Source of the DNA: Sceloporus undulatus
Lineage: Eukaryota; Chordata; Lepidosauria; Squamata; Phrynosomatidae
Direction of reading: 5' to 3'
NCBI RefSeq assembly: GCF_019175285.1
Contig: NC_056528.1
Span: 22,567,802 to 22,631,801, forward strand
DNA: 64,000 nt
The translations under genes and the position numbers were made by a program. The notes beneath the pieces were generated by a model. It worked only from the letters and a program-made list of their open reading frames with translations, was not told the DNA's origin and did no database searches. Positions 40,096-51,480 of this stretch are shown in pieces. Each line of letters starts with the position of its first letter. The stretch's first letter is position 1.

Positions 40096-42763
40096 GTGGG
40101 TCTGCCTAAGAAGGGATGCAGCCAGGCAGGGGGAATAACCCGGTTTTGCTATGGAATCCTGGGAGTTGGAGTTGGTTGTGGGGCCCAGAGCAGAGCTTTA
40201 ACTCTATGTGGCTTAAGGCTATGGAATCCTGGGAGTTGGAGTTGGTTGTGGGTCCCAGAGCAGAGCTTTAACTCTACCTGGCTCAAGGCTATGGAATCCT
40301 GGGAGTTGGAGTTGGTTGTGGGTCCCAGAGCAGAGCTCCGCTCTGGGCCCCACAACAAACTCCAACTCCCAGAATTCCATAGCAGAGAGGCAGACAAAGA
40401 GTTAAGCCTTGACCTCTGGACCACACAACAAACTCCAACTCCCAGAATTCCATAGCAAAGAGCCAGGGCCATCCATTGGGGATGCTGGCATCTGGAACAT
40501 CACACTAATCTTATGCCTCCTTTTCCAGGTCGGTTCCAAGAAAGAAGTTGCCGAATGCAAGGAGAAGTTTGCAAGTTCCAAGGACCCGGCGGTGAGCCAG
40601 ACGTTCATGTTGGACCGAGTGTTCAACCCCGAAGGGAAATCGTTGCCGTCCATGCGAGGCTACAAATACTCCAGCTGGTCTCCGCTGGGCTGCGATGCGA
40701 ACGGCCGGTGCCTCTTAGCAGCCTTGACCCTGGACAACAGGCTGACCATCCATGCTAACCTGAACCGGTTGCAGTGGGTGCAGCTGGTGGACTTGACTGA
40801 GCTCTATGGAGAGAGGCTGTCGGAAAACGGCTACATGCTTTCCAAAGGGGAGCTGCCTCCGGCAGATCTGGGAAACCTCCCTGAATTCCAGAGAAGGCAC
40901 AGCATGCAGACCCCCGTGCGCATGGAGTGGTCTGGCATCTGCACCACTCAGCAAGTAAAGCATAACAACGAGTGCCGGGATGTGGGCAGTGTGTTGCTGG
41001 CGGTGCTGTTTGAGAACGGGAACATTGCCATCTGGCAGTTCCAGTTGCCTTTTGCGGGCAAGGAGTCCATCACGTCCTGCAACACCATTGAGTCGGGGGT
41101 CGATTCCCCCAGCGTTATGTCCTGGTGGGAATACGAACATAGCAACCGCAAGATGAGTGGCCTCATTGTGGGGAGTACTTTTGGGCCAGTGAAAATTCTC
41201 CCAGTCAACCTGAAGGCGGTCAAGGGCTACTTCACCCTGAGGCAGCCGGTCATTTTGTGGCAGGAGATGGACCAGTTGCCAGTACATAGCATCAAAAGCA
41301 TCCCGCTCTACCATCCCTATCAGAAGTGCAGCTGCAGCTTAGTGGTAGCTGCGAGGGGCTGCTACGTCTTCTGGTGCCTGCTCCTGATCTCCAAGGCTGG
41401 CCTAAACGTTCACAACTCCCACGTGACGGGGCTTCACTCCCTGCCAATCGTCTCCATGACAGTGGACAGGCAAAATGGCACCATCTATACATGCTCCATC
41501 GATGGGAAGGTGAGGCAGTTGATTCCTATCTTCACAGACATTGCTTTGAAATTTGAGCACCAACTAATCAAGCTGTCCGAGGTGTTTGGCTCTGTGAGGA
41601 CTCATGGGATTGCCATGAGCCCATGTGGGGCCTACCTGGCACTCATTACAACAGAAGGCATGATCAATGGTCTTCACCCTATTACCAAGAACTACCAGGT
41701 TCAGTTTCTTACCCTCAAAACATTTGAGGAGGCAGCAGCTCAGCTGCTGGAGCCGTCTGTCCAAAACCTTTTCAAGCAGGTTGACCTGACAGATCTTGTT
41801 CGTTGGAAAATCTTGAAAGATAAGCACATTCCACAATTCCTACAGGAAGCCTTGGATAAAAAGATTGAAAACTGTGGGTCCAATTACTTTTGGCGCTTCA
41901 AACTGTTCCTCTTGAGAACTTTGTACCAGTCGTTGCAGAAGGTGCCTTCTGAAGCCTTGTGGAGGCCAACACACGAGGACACAAAGGTCTTACTAGCTCC
42001 GTCTCCTGAGCATCAGCAAGAGCAAGGGACTTTGAAACAGGGCAGCAAGCAGCTTCTGAGTGAGGCAAGCAAAGATGTGGAGATGGACGATGCAGCAGAG
42101 GATTCTCTCACCCACTCAAGTGAGGAAGGAGGGCGAGAGCCTGTTGAGCAGAAGCTGCTTGAGATCCAGGCCCAGATTGAAACTGTGGAAATGCATTTGA
42201 CACGGGAGCACATGAAGCAGGTCTTGGGGGAAGTCTACCTGCACACCTGGATAACGGAAAACACCAGCATCCCCACCCGGGGCATCTGTGACTTCTTAAT
42301 GGTTGATAACAGTAATGAGGACAGGACAGCTCGGGTAAGGACATCTCAATGTGAGAACTGCTGGGGATGGTAAGGCTGCCTCTGGATGTAACACTGAGTC
42401 TGAAGTTGCTGAGCATCTGGGCTCTTTGTTTGTGAGTATGGCTCTTCCCATCAGTGGGACTGGTTAAGCTAAGCAGAAAAGAATGAAGGAGCAAATGCTT
42501 CCTGTTACATCTGGATCCAACCTCCTGGTTTGCTGCTTCCCCAATAAACCAGAGTCTGGAGCCAAATTCTGAAGATATTTTCATTTCCTGATTTGTTTGG
42601 GTGACAAGACCTGGTCTCAGGTCAGACATAACAAGAAGCATTTTGTCCTCGGCTTCTGGTTAATTAATTACGTGTTCTCCCTTTCAGAAGGGGCCGGGCA
42701 CAGTGGAACAATGCTTTTTTAAAATATCGCTTAAGATACTTCAGTACTGCCAAGGTGGTATAC

Positions 42764-42814
<51 letters not shown>

Positions 42815-43871
42815 TGTGCAGGAATCGGATTTTAAAATGTATAGAAACAACACATAAAACTATAAAGCAGTTAAGCAGTTAAGTTAAAAAGGTGTTATGG
42901 CCTCCTTCCTTAATACAGATAGATAGGGACCAGCCAGCCACAGTTTCTGAAAGAGAGAGTTCCAGAGTCTGGGAACAAGACAGAAGGAAGCCCTTTCCAT
43001 GTGCCTCTTTCCAGTGCCCCTCTTCTGCAAGTGGAAGACTGTCTTCTAGAGGGCCTCTCCTGATAACAGTAAGGTTCTACTGAATCAAGCTGTCCCTCAG
43101 ATAAGGCAGGGATATCAGCAGTTCTAGTTCACAGTTTCATCTCGGCATGACTGGTATATGTGATAAAATGCAACTTCAAATCAGAAGCAAACCATTTGAG
43201 AATAGATAAGAATGGCTTCCTAAGATCTAGTATCTCAGCAAGGAGTCCAGGAAAATAACCTGATGTGACCTCAGAGACAGTGAAAAAACATACTTGTTAT
43301 ACAAAGGCCACAGGTGTACAGTGCTAAAGGAAAGATTCATATTTGCATAAATGTAAATGTGTGTGTGCTCCTGTAGCTAGAGTTGGGGCGTTATTTTTAT
43401 ACAGTACCATAATACGTAATTTTATCCTGCCCCAATAATGTAGCATCACATTTGATTACAGAGGGATGTGCTGGGGCTTCATTGGGTATCCACTGGCTCA
43501 TGGAAGGATGCAGTGAAGCTGCTACTTTGGCTCAGCTTTCAGTGAGCTGGGTTTGGTGGGGAGAAAAGGAGTAAATGAAGGTAAAGAAAAAGAGACCACC
43601 CTAACAATGTTGATATATTAGAGGAAAAGAAGATTTTGGAAGTTATAAAAATGGAACACATAATACCCCTGAGAGTATTCAGTCTCCCATCTTGTAGGGC
43701 CAAAAGCCTTTGTGTCCAGGGGACTGGTGCAGCAACAAGGGAGAGCCCTGAGGCCTCCATCCTTGCATTGAGTGCCAGATCTTGTGGTGGTGAACAGAGT
43801 CCCATTGGACAAAGGGTGTTAGGCTCCATGGGGAAAATGGTACATGGAATAACTGGGTGTTTTTTTCCACT

Positions 43872-43910
<39 letters not shown>

Positions 43911-46900
43911 TACACACACATGCATCCCACCTGCACACATCCGCAAGTTACAAGGTGTCCCTGATTACTTATAACTTGAGATAAGATTACGATAAGTGCT
44001 GCTGTTATTCTCCTGTAAATATTTGTAGAATTCAGAATGTCACACATTTCCTAAGGTGACAGACATGGCACTCTTGAGGCCTGGTAATGTTTCTCCTATT
44101 TCCCTTCCTGTTGAAATGTCAGTTGTAAAGGCTTTGGGGCAGAGGACTGTATTTTTCTTTGCATTGCTCTATAACGCACCATATCCATCCATGGTTCTGT
44201 ATAAATAACAACAATGTTGTTCTGTGGTTGTCAAAATCCTGAGTGTTTCCTCCAGATTCCTAAGTAGGTAAGGCTTGAAACTCAACTGACAGAAGAGAGA
44301 GTGTTCAAAAATATTTTCTCATGTTCTCTGAGTGGTAACATGTGCTTTGAGGCTGAGCTCCTCTCTTTCAGTCTGCCTTCAACCATCAGCTCTTTATTAC
44401 TTCTCAGATGCATGGGGATTAGGGCAATTATGTTCTTCAGACTACCTGAGCAGCATGCGGAGAAGTCATTCATTCACTCTCTGCCTTTTGCAAGCCCACG
44501 AAAGCCTGTGTTGCTTTTTCATTTTATTGTATTCTGTTTTAAGCAGGTTTGGGTTTTTGCATCTTGTGTTCTTCAGAAAGCCCTGCTCGCGTTCCTGGGA
44601 GATTTCTCCACCTTTCAGCAGGCAGCTGTCTCTTCCTATCAGCGCTGCAGCTGCTGACTGCTGCTGCTGCTATGTGTTCCCAGGTGCTGATTGGGCATAT
44701 CTTAAAGAAAATGAACAAACAGACTTTCCCGGAGCACTGCAGCTTGTGCAAAGAGATCCTGCCATTCACAGACCGCAAGCAGGCCATTTGCTCCAATGGA
44801 CACATTTGGCTCAGGTAAGCCCTGCTTCCATTGAGGCTGGCATAGGCTGGAGGAGAGAAGTGTGAAGAATGATTGTGAACTGTGTTTCTGTGCAGCATGG
44901 GGAGCACATAGGCACCACTCAGGCTGTTTTTGTGTATTGGGTTTTGCACCAGGGGTTTTACTTGCTTCTCAGTCTTTCGTTGTCCTTTCTTACCTTGTGT
45001 TTGCATTTGGTTGTGATCTGGTCAGTCTTGCTAGAAGGTGGGAGAGTTGCCATGAGACAAGTGGGCACTTGGACACACAAAGGTGATGGTTGTCACGTGA
45101 AATTTACCAGTCTGTGCTGGTAGAACAGACATATAAATTTCTCCAGCCTAGGTAGTTTTAAAATTACACCACAGTTCAATTGTTTTTAGCCTTGGATGTG
45201 TATTTTAATATGTGTGAACGGTGTGTGATCCATGTCCTAAGCAATCCTGGTTGGGATGAAAGGTGGGCTATAAATCCACTGCCTAAAAATAAACAGCTAA
45301 AGGGAGAATCCTGCTGGGAAATGGGAAATGCTAGAGCTGTCAGTTCCGGCTCATTGCTTATCAGCCTCTCTTGCCTACTTGTGCTTCAGTAAAACTCTGC
45401 TAGGAGATTTGTTTTCAGTTGCAAGATGGATTTGAAACAACCACTGCATATGACAGAGTGGATTCTAGTCCACAAAAGCTTATGTTGCAATCAATGTATT
45501 AGCCATTAAGAGGACACAGGGCTAGTATTTTTTTCTTGTCAGCAACCTGAATTTTCCAGCAAATTAATTTTCCAGTACTTGAAGCATTGGCTGAGAGCTG
45601 TTTGTCTTAATTTGGGTTATGTGTAGTACAGGAAATTTTTAAAAAATCTGATAGATTAATGTTATATGTTGTATTAAATATTTTATTTCCCCCTAACAAT
45701 TGGAAGTATTTATACTAAGATACTGGATAACCAGCAAAACTTAGTGATGTAGTTATCACACGATTTCAGACGTCACACTCAGAAGACAATCCTGTGCTTG
45801 TCTCCTCAGAAGTAAATCCCATTGCAATCTCTGCTAGGGAAGGGGATACAGGGATGTCCATTTTAGATACCTGCCTTACCCATTCTGTATTCTTCAAGAC
45901 TTTTTGGACTTCACTGCCTGCAGTGAATGACCACTGGCCATGCAGCCCAAGATTTAGGGAGTTACAATTCAAATCCAGTGTTTCTCAGTTTATTTGATAT
46001 GGCGGACTGGCAATTTCTTATTCTGAACTGCTGGAGTTCACCAGGCTGGGGAAGTATGGGATATAGAGATATTTCCTAGGTAAAAGTTGACTGATGGTAG
46101 ATTTGCAGTAGGAAACTACAGCTGTCTGAACCCCTCAGCAGCCATCCCAACCTGGTCAGAATTCCCTCAGGGGTTGATCTCAAAGCCTACAGTAGCAGGG
46201 AATCTCTTTTGGGTGGTCTGGGATTGGAGGATGTGGTAACTGTATAGTATCAGGTAGGCAACAGAGCCTATTGAGAAGCCTGGGCTTGTAGAGCTGTTTC
46301 CCACATAAAGCATGCATCCTGGCATAAAACAAGAGGGTGACAAACAGGACACTTTAGTTACATACCATTTGGATTATTGTAATGCGCTGCACATGGGACT
46401 TCCTTTGGAAACTGTTTGAAAATGTCAGCAGATCCAAAGAGCTGCAGGAAAATTGTTAATGAGCTGGTTACAGAAGCTTGAAGTCCTAGTGCAGGAAGGT
46501 AAATATGACTTTATAGGTGTAACAGAAAATGATGGGATCACTTCAATGATTGGAATATAGCAAATGAGATATATAGTCTGTTCAAAAAAGAATGGATAGG
46601 GAAGAAGAAAAGGGAGAGTAGCATTTTGTCAGACAAATTCACTTGTACAGAAGTCCATGTGAGTGATCAACCTGGACCAGTAGAGAGAATTTGGGTAAAC
46701 ATAAATGGAGAATAACACCTTAGTAGGAGTTTACTATAAGCCACCAAACCAAGACAGTGGGGCAGACTGGAGTGCAGCTTTGGTGCAGCTTCTGGCCTCT
46801 TAGGATGCATGCATCATTTAAACAGCTTACCTCCAAAGAGACCCGAAGCAGCTTGTCTGTATAGGCCCAGTCTGCCCTCAGGTGTTAGGGTGACAGGCTT

Positions 46901-49796
46901 TCTATACTGGTTTGTAAAATATAATAATAGCATCCACCAGCACTGGGCAGAAGTAGCTGTTCCAGGGGTTAGCTTTGCACTTCAGATTTGCCTTGGCCAG
47001 GTCCCAGCAGTGACACTTGTATTGAGAGGGGTTGCTCTGTGACACTTTCTCAGAGAAGCACTTTGATCACACCTGAGCCCACACTTACCTTTTGTGCCTA
47101 TTCTCTCCACCCCTTTTCTCTCCATGCTTCTCTGTTTCCTCATCCAAAGGTGTTCTTTGCACACACTCATTCTCCCTGTGCTGCTGTCTCTTACCTGACT
47201 CTTCCTCTACTCTCTGGCTGCCCCCCCCCCATGCTTTCTGGTTGCTGCTTTCTTTAACGAATTTGCTACAGCACAAGACAGACCACTCTCCCAAGCACTA
47301 CAGAGCTTGCCTGCTGTCTTGGTTGCTTTCCTCACATTATTTGGCAACAAACCTAAGTTTACAGCTGGTGGTATGTGACAGGGTCCTTTTTGAATGTATC
47401 ACTATGTTGCATGCGGTTCCAAACGAATGTTTCCAAACTCATTTGTCTGATTTTTCAAATCTCCACTTTGGAAAAATCCTAGAATACAGTTAAAAGGAAA
47501 ATCTAGTCTGTGACATAACTGTAAGGGAGTCTGGCCAGATGGTTTTGGTATGCTTTGGGCATGGAGAAAGATGGGGGTTCACAGCATGAGTACCTGTGAA
47601 TGTTGAGGTAGTGGGGGCCATAATGCAGGAATCTCCCCACCCTAGTCTTACCAACGCCATGCAGCTTTCTCATATTTTACCATCAGAGATGTCAGGAGAA
47701 CCCACAAAGAGCACTTGTTGGGTGGTGGAGGGACAAAGTTCATCCCCAGACCTTTGGTTAGGGATGAGAAACTTTTTAGCTATGGAGGGCTGCATTGACT
47801 TTGGGTGGATGTATTTATTTATTTATTTTGCAGTGGGATGAATCCAGACTAAGGGGTTAAACAGACTGGTGTTTAACGCCAGCTTTGGGGCAGAGTGCCC
47901 CACGCCCCAATGCCTGTATCACGCCGCACAGCGGGGGTGTCACAGTGCTCCTTTGCTGCAGTGTTTAGACACTGTGCCAAAGGAGCACCGAAAAGCCACC
48001 GCCACAGAGACAAGGGAGCATTTTTGCCAGTGCTAAAAGGAGCAGCATTTTGCCATTCTTTTTAGCGCTGGCAAAGTATCGGCTTGGGGACATGTGGTTG
48101 CTGTGGCCCTGATCCGGAGAAAAGGGGTGGCGGGACACCACTCCAGAGGAGCACTCTCTTTTGCCCCTAAGTTGATAAATCCTGAGTCCTGCTGAAGGAG
48201 ATGGGTGTATGCTCCGGTTATGACCAACCTCCTTTTGTTTCCATGGGCCCTGCACACAGCTACCTTAGTCCAAATCTCACTCAGCATTTGCTGACTTAGT
48301 CACATTTGGAATGAGGGCACCTCTGGCCTTCTGATTACAAAGCTGCATTGTGATTCTGCTCCCCCTTCCACAGGTGCTTTCTCACCTACCAGGCCTGCCA
48401 GAGTTTGATGTACAGAAGGTGCCTCCTTCGTGACAGCATTGCCCGTCATCCCACCCCAGAAGGTAAGCAAGTTCCTTTTTCTAGGTACCGGGGGGGCAGT
48501 GGCAGCGGCTTCCCTTCACAATCTGTACTAGGAGGCATGTGGTATGCTGGTCCTCTCTCCTGCCTCAGGCAGTTGCCAGGTGCTCCCACTTTGGGTGCAG
48601 ACTGAGCCTCTTTCCTCCTCAAGGATATGTGGAATTGAATGATCTTGACTTTTCTGTTAGATGCCATCATGTCACTCCTTTATTTCAAAAAGGGTAGATT
48701 TCCCCCAAGAAGCTTGGCAGTGCATGTGGTCCTATTTTGCATTGTTGCTCAGTAAAGGGAACTCAGGCTGCAGCAAATACTCTCTTTAGCTCAAATAATG
48801 CATTTTATTATATGAAATGTATTTCATAGTATCACAGAGTTGGAAGAGACCTCAACAGCCATCTAGTCCAACCTCATTCTGCCATGCAAGAATACACAAT
48901 CAGAGAACCCCAACAGATGGCCATTCAGCCTCTGTTTAAAAACCTCCAAAGAAGGAGACTCCACTACAGTCCAAGATGATGTATTCCAATGTGGAATAGC
49001 TCTTATCTTTAGGAGGTTCTTCCTGATATTGAGGTGAAATCTCTTTCCCTATAGTTTAAACCCTTTTGCCCAGGTCCTGTTCTCTAGAGCAGTGGTCCCC
49101 AAACTGTGCTCTTTAAGGGATTTTGGACTTAAACTCCCAGAATCCCACACTATTAGCCAACATGGCTGAGGCTTCTGGGAGCTGAAGTACAAAATCTCTT
49201 AAAGGGCACAGTTTGGGGACCACTGCTTTAGAGCATTAGCAAATAAACTTGCTCCATCTTCAGAATGACATCCCTTTAAACAGGTCTATCATATCACCTC
49301 TGAACCTTCTTTTCTTCTAGCTAAACATACTCAGCTCCCTAAACTGCCCCTCATAGGGCATGGCTTCCAGAACTTTCACCATTTTGGTTGCCCTCCTCTG
49401 GACACGGTCCAGCTTGTCAACTTCCTTTTTGAATTGTTGTGTCCAAAACTGGCGAGGCCTGACCAAATCAGTATAGAGTGGTACTGCATATTATTTTCCT
49501 TGATTTAAGTCCAAAACTACACTGCAGAAATAATCCAGTTTGAGACTGCTTCAACTGCCCTGGTTTAATGCTGAGGAATTTGGAGAGTCCAAAGCCATGT
49601 GTGTTACAGCCACCAAAGATTATTTTTCTCCAAAACACTTTGGATGAATTAAACAATGTCTTGGACTCTGCTTTCTCTGCTTTTCTTTTTTGCTCATTTT
49701 GTTCTTCAATAGCTTGTTTTCTTATTTTCAGATCCAGAATGGATCAAGAGGTTATTGCAGGGGCCTTGTACATTCTGCGACTCTCCTGTTTTCTAG
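39796..49796 (+). CDS. GTF3C4: GTF3C4, general transcription factor IIIC subunit 4 (TFIIIC90), complete
   Basis: A TFIIIC subunit that helps recruit RNA polymerase III to tRNA and 5S genes; the human protein has reported histone acetyltransferase activity. Coding exons: 39796-40095, 40529-42334, 44684-44814, 48374-48462, 49732-49796, totalling 2391 nt or 796 codons plus TAG (human 822). The N-terminal and middle part is the WD-like TFIIIC delta region; the C-terminus is a zinc-binding module with CSLC, CSNGH and CTFC clusters and ends CDSPVF exactly as in human. All introns are GT-AG with matching phase. The start ATG (GAACAAAATGG, purine at -3) opens a CpG-island exon whose first 35 residues diverge from human before REPAVRLQ. 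The gene is divergent with DDX31 and convergent with AK8. Confidence 0.97.
40130..40472. mobile_element. Foldback MITE with a 70-bp tandem triplication, GTF3C4 intron 1
   Basis: TATGGAATCCTGGGAGTTGG recurs at 40150, 40220 and 40290 (period 70), then the inverse CCAACTCCCAGAATTCCATA occurs twice on the right. It fills most of intron 1 (40096-40528) and gives the false open frame upstream of exon 2. Confidence 0.75.
40529..42334 (+). CDS. GTF3C4: GTF3C4 coding exon 2 (large central exon)
   Basis: A single 1806-nt exon, 602 codons, carrying most of the protein. It begins VGSKKEVAECKEKFASSKDP after TTTTCCAG and ends DNSNEDRTAR before GTAAGG. Blocks shared with human include FMLDRVFNPEGK, QTPVRMEWSGICTTQQVKHN, NAHVTGL-like NSHVTGLHSLPIVSM, and TREHMKQVLGEVYLHTWITE. 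An acidic, Ser-rich stretch near codons 530-580 is the variable linker. The open frame continues upstream into intron 1, but that part is MITE sequence. Confidence 0.97.
42763..42814. repeat. (GATA)13 microsatellite
   Basis: About thirteen perfect GATA/TAGA units in GTF3C4 intron 2. Confidence 0.95.
42815..44683. other. GTF3C4 intron 2: otherwise no recognised element
   Basis: Unique sequence with one (TC)n(CA)n at 43871-43921. Confidence 0.35.
43871..43921. repeat. (TC)n(CA)n microsatellite
   Basis: A TC run passes directly into a CA run of about 30 bp with one interruption. Confidence 0.95.
44684..44814 (+). CDS. GTF3C4: GTF3C4 coding exon 3 (zinc-binding part 1)
   Basis: One hundred and thirty-one nt encode VLIGHILKKMNKQTFPEHCS then LCKEILPFTDRKQAICSNGH and IWL with a split Arg. 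CSLC and CSNGH supply cysteine and histidine ligands of the C-terminal zinc module. Acceptor TGTTCCCAG, donor GTAAGCCC. Confidence 0.97.
45450..45522 (+). mobile_element. Old amniote repeat fragment
   Basis: AGAGTGGATTCTAGTCCACA then AAAGCTTATGTTGCAATCAA matches a widespread sauropsid repeat ending (TCCACGAAAGCTTATGC) recalled from other reptiles; its class was not determined. Confidence 0.45.
46480..46803 (+). mobile_element. CR1-like LINE endonuclease fragment
   Basis: Pieces read EVLVQEGKYDFIGVTE and LVGVYYKPPNQDSGADWSAA, the CR1-type endonuclease. Frames are decayed. Confidence 0.65.
46804..47840. other. GTF3C4 intron 3: no recognised element
   Basis: Unique sequence with a C10 run at 47221-47230. 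No exon or repeat recognised. Confidence 0.3.
47845..48130. other. Unclassified repeat-like block with internal hairpin
   Basis: GTGCTCCTTTGCTGCAGTGT and the inverse ACTGTGCCAAAGGAGCAC form a hairpin at 47946-47989. The CG-rich content differs from the surroundings. It may be a MITE; the ends were not found. Confidence 0.35.
48374..48462 (+). CDS. GTF3C4: GTF3C4 coding exon 4 (zinc-binding part 2)
   Basis: Eighty-nine nt encode CFLTYQACQSLMYRRCLLRD then SIARHPTPE and a split Asp. It continues the Cys-rich module. Acceptor TTCCACAG, donor GTAAGCAA. Confidence 0.97.
48822..49505 (-). mobile_element. CR1 LINE 3' end, interrupted by a hAT MITE
   Basis: On plus it shows the reversed CR1 UTR (AGAGTTGGAAGAGACCTCAA) followed by reversed ORF2 end (CTGGACACGGTCCAGCTTGT, TTCCTTTTTGAATTGTTGTG). 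It is closely parallel to 56925-57610. The nested MITE at 49090-49225 separates its halves. Confidence 0.8.
49090..49225. mobile_element. hAT MITE, complete, 136 bp, nested in CR1
   Basis: Inverted ends CAGTGGTCCCCAAACTGTG and CACAGTTTGGGGACCACTG with 8-bp flanks CTCTAGAG and CTTTAGAG. Same length as the copy at 17259-17394. Confidence 0.88.
49506..49585 (+). mobile_element. Foldback MITE fragment, CACTGCAGAAATAAT family
   Basis: ACTACACTGCAGAAATAATC then CAGTTTGAGACTGCTTCAAC. Only the left half is present. Confidence 0.55.
49732..49796 (+). CDS. GTF3C4: GTF3C4 coding exon 5 (stop codon)
   Basis: Sixty-five nt encode PEWIKRLLQGPCTFCDSPVF and TAG after acceptor TTATTTTCAG. CTFC gives the last pair of zinc ligands. 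The end is identical to the human CDSPVF terminus. Confidence 0.97.
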
Positions 49797-49941
49797 AAAA
49801 TGAACTATGGTGGAGAGGCTGAAGTCCTTTACTCTAACACCAAAGCACTGTCTAGCTGGGAATGGCCCAAAGGCGCAGAGGAGTTACGATGTGGAAAAGA
49901 AAAGTCAACAGAACCCTGTGAGCTGGATCAGCTAAGTGGTT

Positions 49942-50640
49942 TCAGGGTCCCATTTCAAGCCTAAGAGGCAGCCAGGCCCTTCTCTTAGGAAACTCCAGTA
50001 CAGACACTTTTGAATTTCGAGCAGCTGGCTTGCTTCTTTTTGGCACGTAAGGCTGGAAACTCTCTACATGCTCCTTTTGTTGGGCAGGCAGAACTTTTCT
50101 TTGTGGTGAGGATGGAAGCCTAGACATCAGACCTCTGCTGCTATTTGGTGGGTCAGAAGGAGCTCTGCTGCGGTTGGCACTTACTCTGCCAGAGACAATT
50201 AAATTATTAGCAAGAATGTCTGTGTTTCAGCATCTTTTAAAAAATACCTTTCATGTCCATTATAGTCCATGAAGAGAAATGATCCATTTTGCTCCTGCAC
50301 AAGTAAGCAGACAAGTCTTGGGCCTCATATTAAAAACCTTCAGGCAGTTGAAATAGCTTTCTGAGGCAGAAGTGGGATGTGAAGTTCTTAAAAGTAGATT
50401 CGCAAAATGTTAGGCACTTGAACATCAGTCTTGGAATCCAGCTGACCTGCTCCTGAAGCACAGGACCACCAAAGAACACCAGCACAGAATCACCTCTGAA
50501 TTCAGCACGGCGCTTTTGTCGCCTCCCTCTGCTGGGCTGGACAGTAAGCACATTCAAGAACTGAATTTGGGCCCAACTCTGGCAGTCCTCCATAGCCAAT
50601 GGGGATAGCTCCTTCTGTTAGTCTAAGAAATAACCTGGAC
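49942..50640 (-). other. Two antisense open frames in the GTF3C4 3' region
   Basis: 50330-50599 encodes 89 residues beginning MAMEDCQSWAQIQFLNVLTV, and 49942-50127 encodes 61 residues beginning MSRLPSSPQRKVLPAQQKEH. Composition is protein-like rather than low-complexity. An AG acceptor-like TTTCTTAG lies just before the first. I do not recognise a family; they may be a retrocopy, exons of an unknown gene, or chance. Confidence 0.25.
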
Positions 50641-50799
50641 AAAGCCTGTGTCATCTTTCAGAACTGATATAAGTAAATAACAGTATTTCCACCCCAGCAT
50701 GGATAAATCCACATGTTCAATAGAAAGAGGTGAGTCAGGCTGTGGGACCTCTTCCTGTGACACCTTGGGAAATCATCATCATTATCATCATAATCTTTA

Positions 50800-50809
50800 N
50801 NNNNNNNNN
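50800..50809. other. Assembly gap, 10 N
   Basis: Ten unresolved bases after a CAT/ATC-rich stretch. Confidence 1.
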
Positions 50810-51189
50810 CTGCCTTTGAAAGTTCCTGCAGTTGGAAAATCAATGGAACCCAGAAAATGCTGAGGTAGATCTCTGGTCATCTTCCTAACTCAAGGTGCTG
50901 TGTGTGTTGTGTTTTCCTTCTTTCCTAATAGAGCTTTTAAAAAGGCTATCCCATTTAAGGCAGGGAGGGGGGTGCTTTTGGCTGGGTGTCACCCTTCTTC
51001 TGGGGTGTCACCTGGTACAGTCCACACACGCTGCACCCTCCACTGCTGAGGAGGATGGTTCGCTGCCACCTGAGTTCAGTAACATCTCTTGTCGTGTTTT
51101 ACATCATGGGTCTTGATAGCCTTCCCCAGCCTAGCTCCCTTTCCTGCTAACAGGAAGGCTGGTCTTACAGTTCATTAGGCTCTCTGAAG

Positions 51190-51480
51190 AAGAGCTGTTT
51201 GTTTGGGAGCATTTATGAATCCTGGGCCCAGACCATCAGCAGCTTTAGGGACACCCTCGCACATGCTTCAGAGTGGGCTGAAATCAGGCAGACAGTTTCC
51301 CACGGATCCCTCTGTCTCCAAGCCTTGTTCAGTGGTGGTGGAGGCTGTGGCCCATTGAGAGGACTGAATAGGAAGCCTTGGATAGTGATGCTTGCTGGGT
51401 TAATTGGATTAAAACTGTGTAAAAAGCTAATTAAATATTGAACAATGTGTTCTTGCTGTGGTAAGCTGAGTGAGGAGCGT
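51190..51480. other. Single-copy AT-rich block, candidate conserved noncoding element
   Basis: Includes GGGTTAATTGGATTAAAACT then AGCTAATTAAATATTG, with several homeodomain-type TAAT cores. No repeat signature. Confidence 0.25.

Larger units (their letters stand above)
39060..40110. promoter_or_regulatory. Divergent CpG-island promoter of DDX31 and GTF3C4
   Basis: Between the two start codons (39140 minus, 39796 plus) lie 655 bp of GC-rich DNA dense in CG dinucleotides, in contrast to the AT-rich flanks. The CpG-rich zone covers both first exons. I see no convincing TATA box. Two ZNF143/Staf-type motifs lie near the middle. A shared bidirectional promoter is an inference from gene order and composition. 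Confidence 0.85.

Noticed and set aside
40409-40528. Upstream extension of GTF3C4 exon 2 as a separate start
   Set aside because: This part is foldback MITE sequence in intron 1; a clear TTTTCCAG acceptor and the orthologous VGSK junction lie at 40528/40529.
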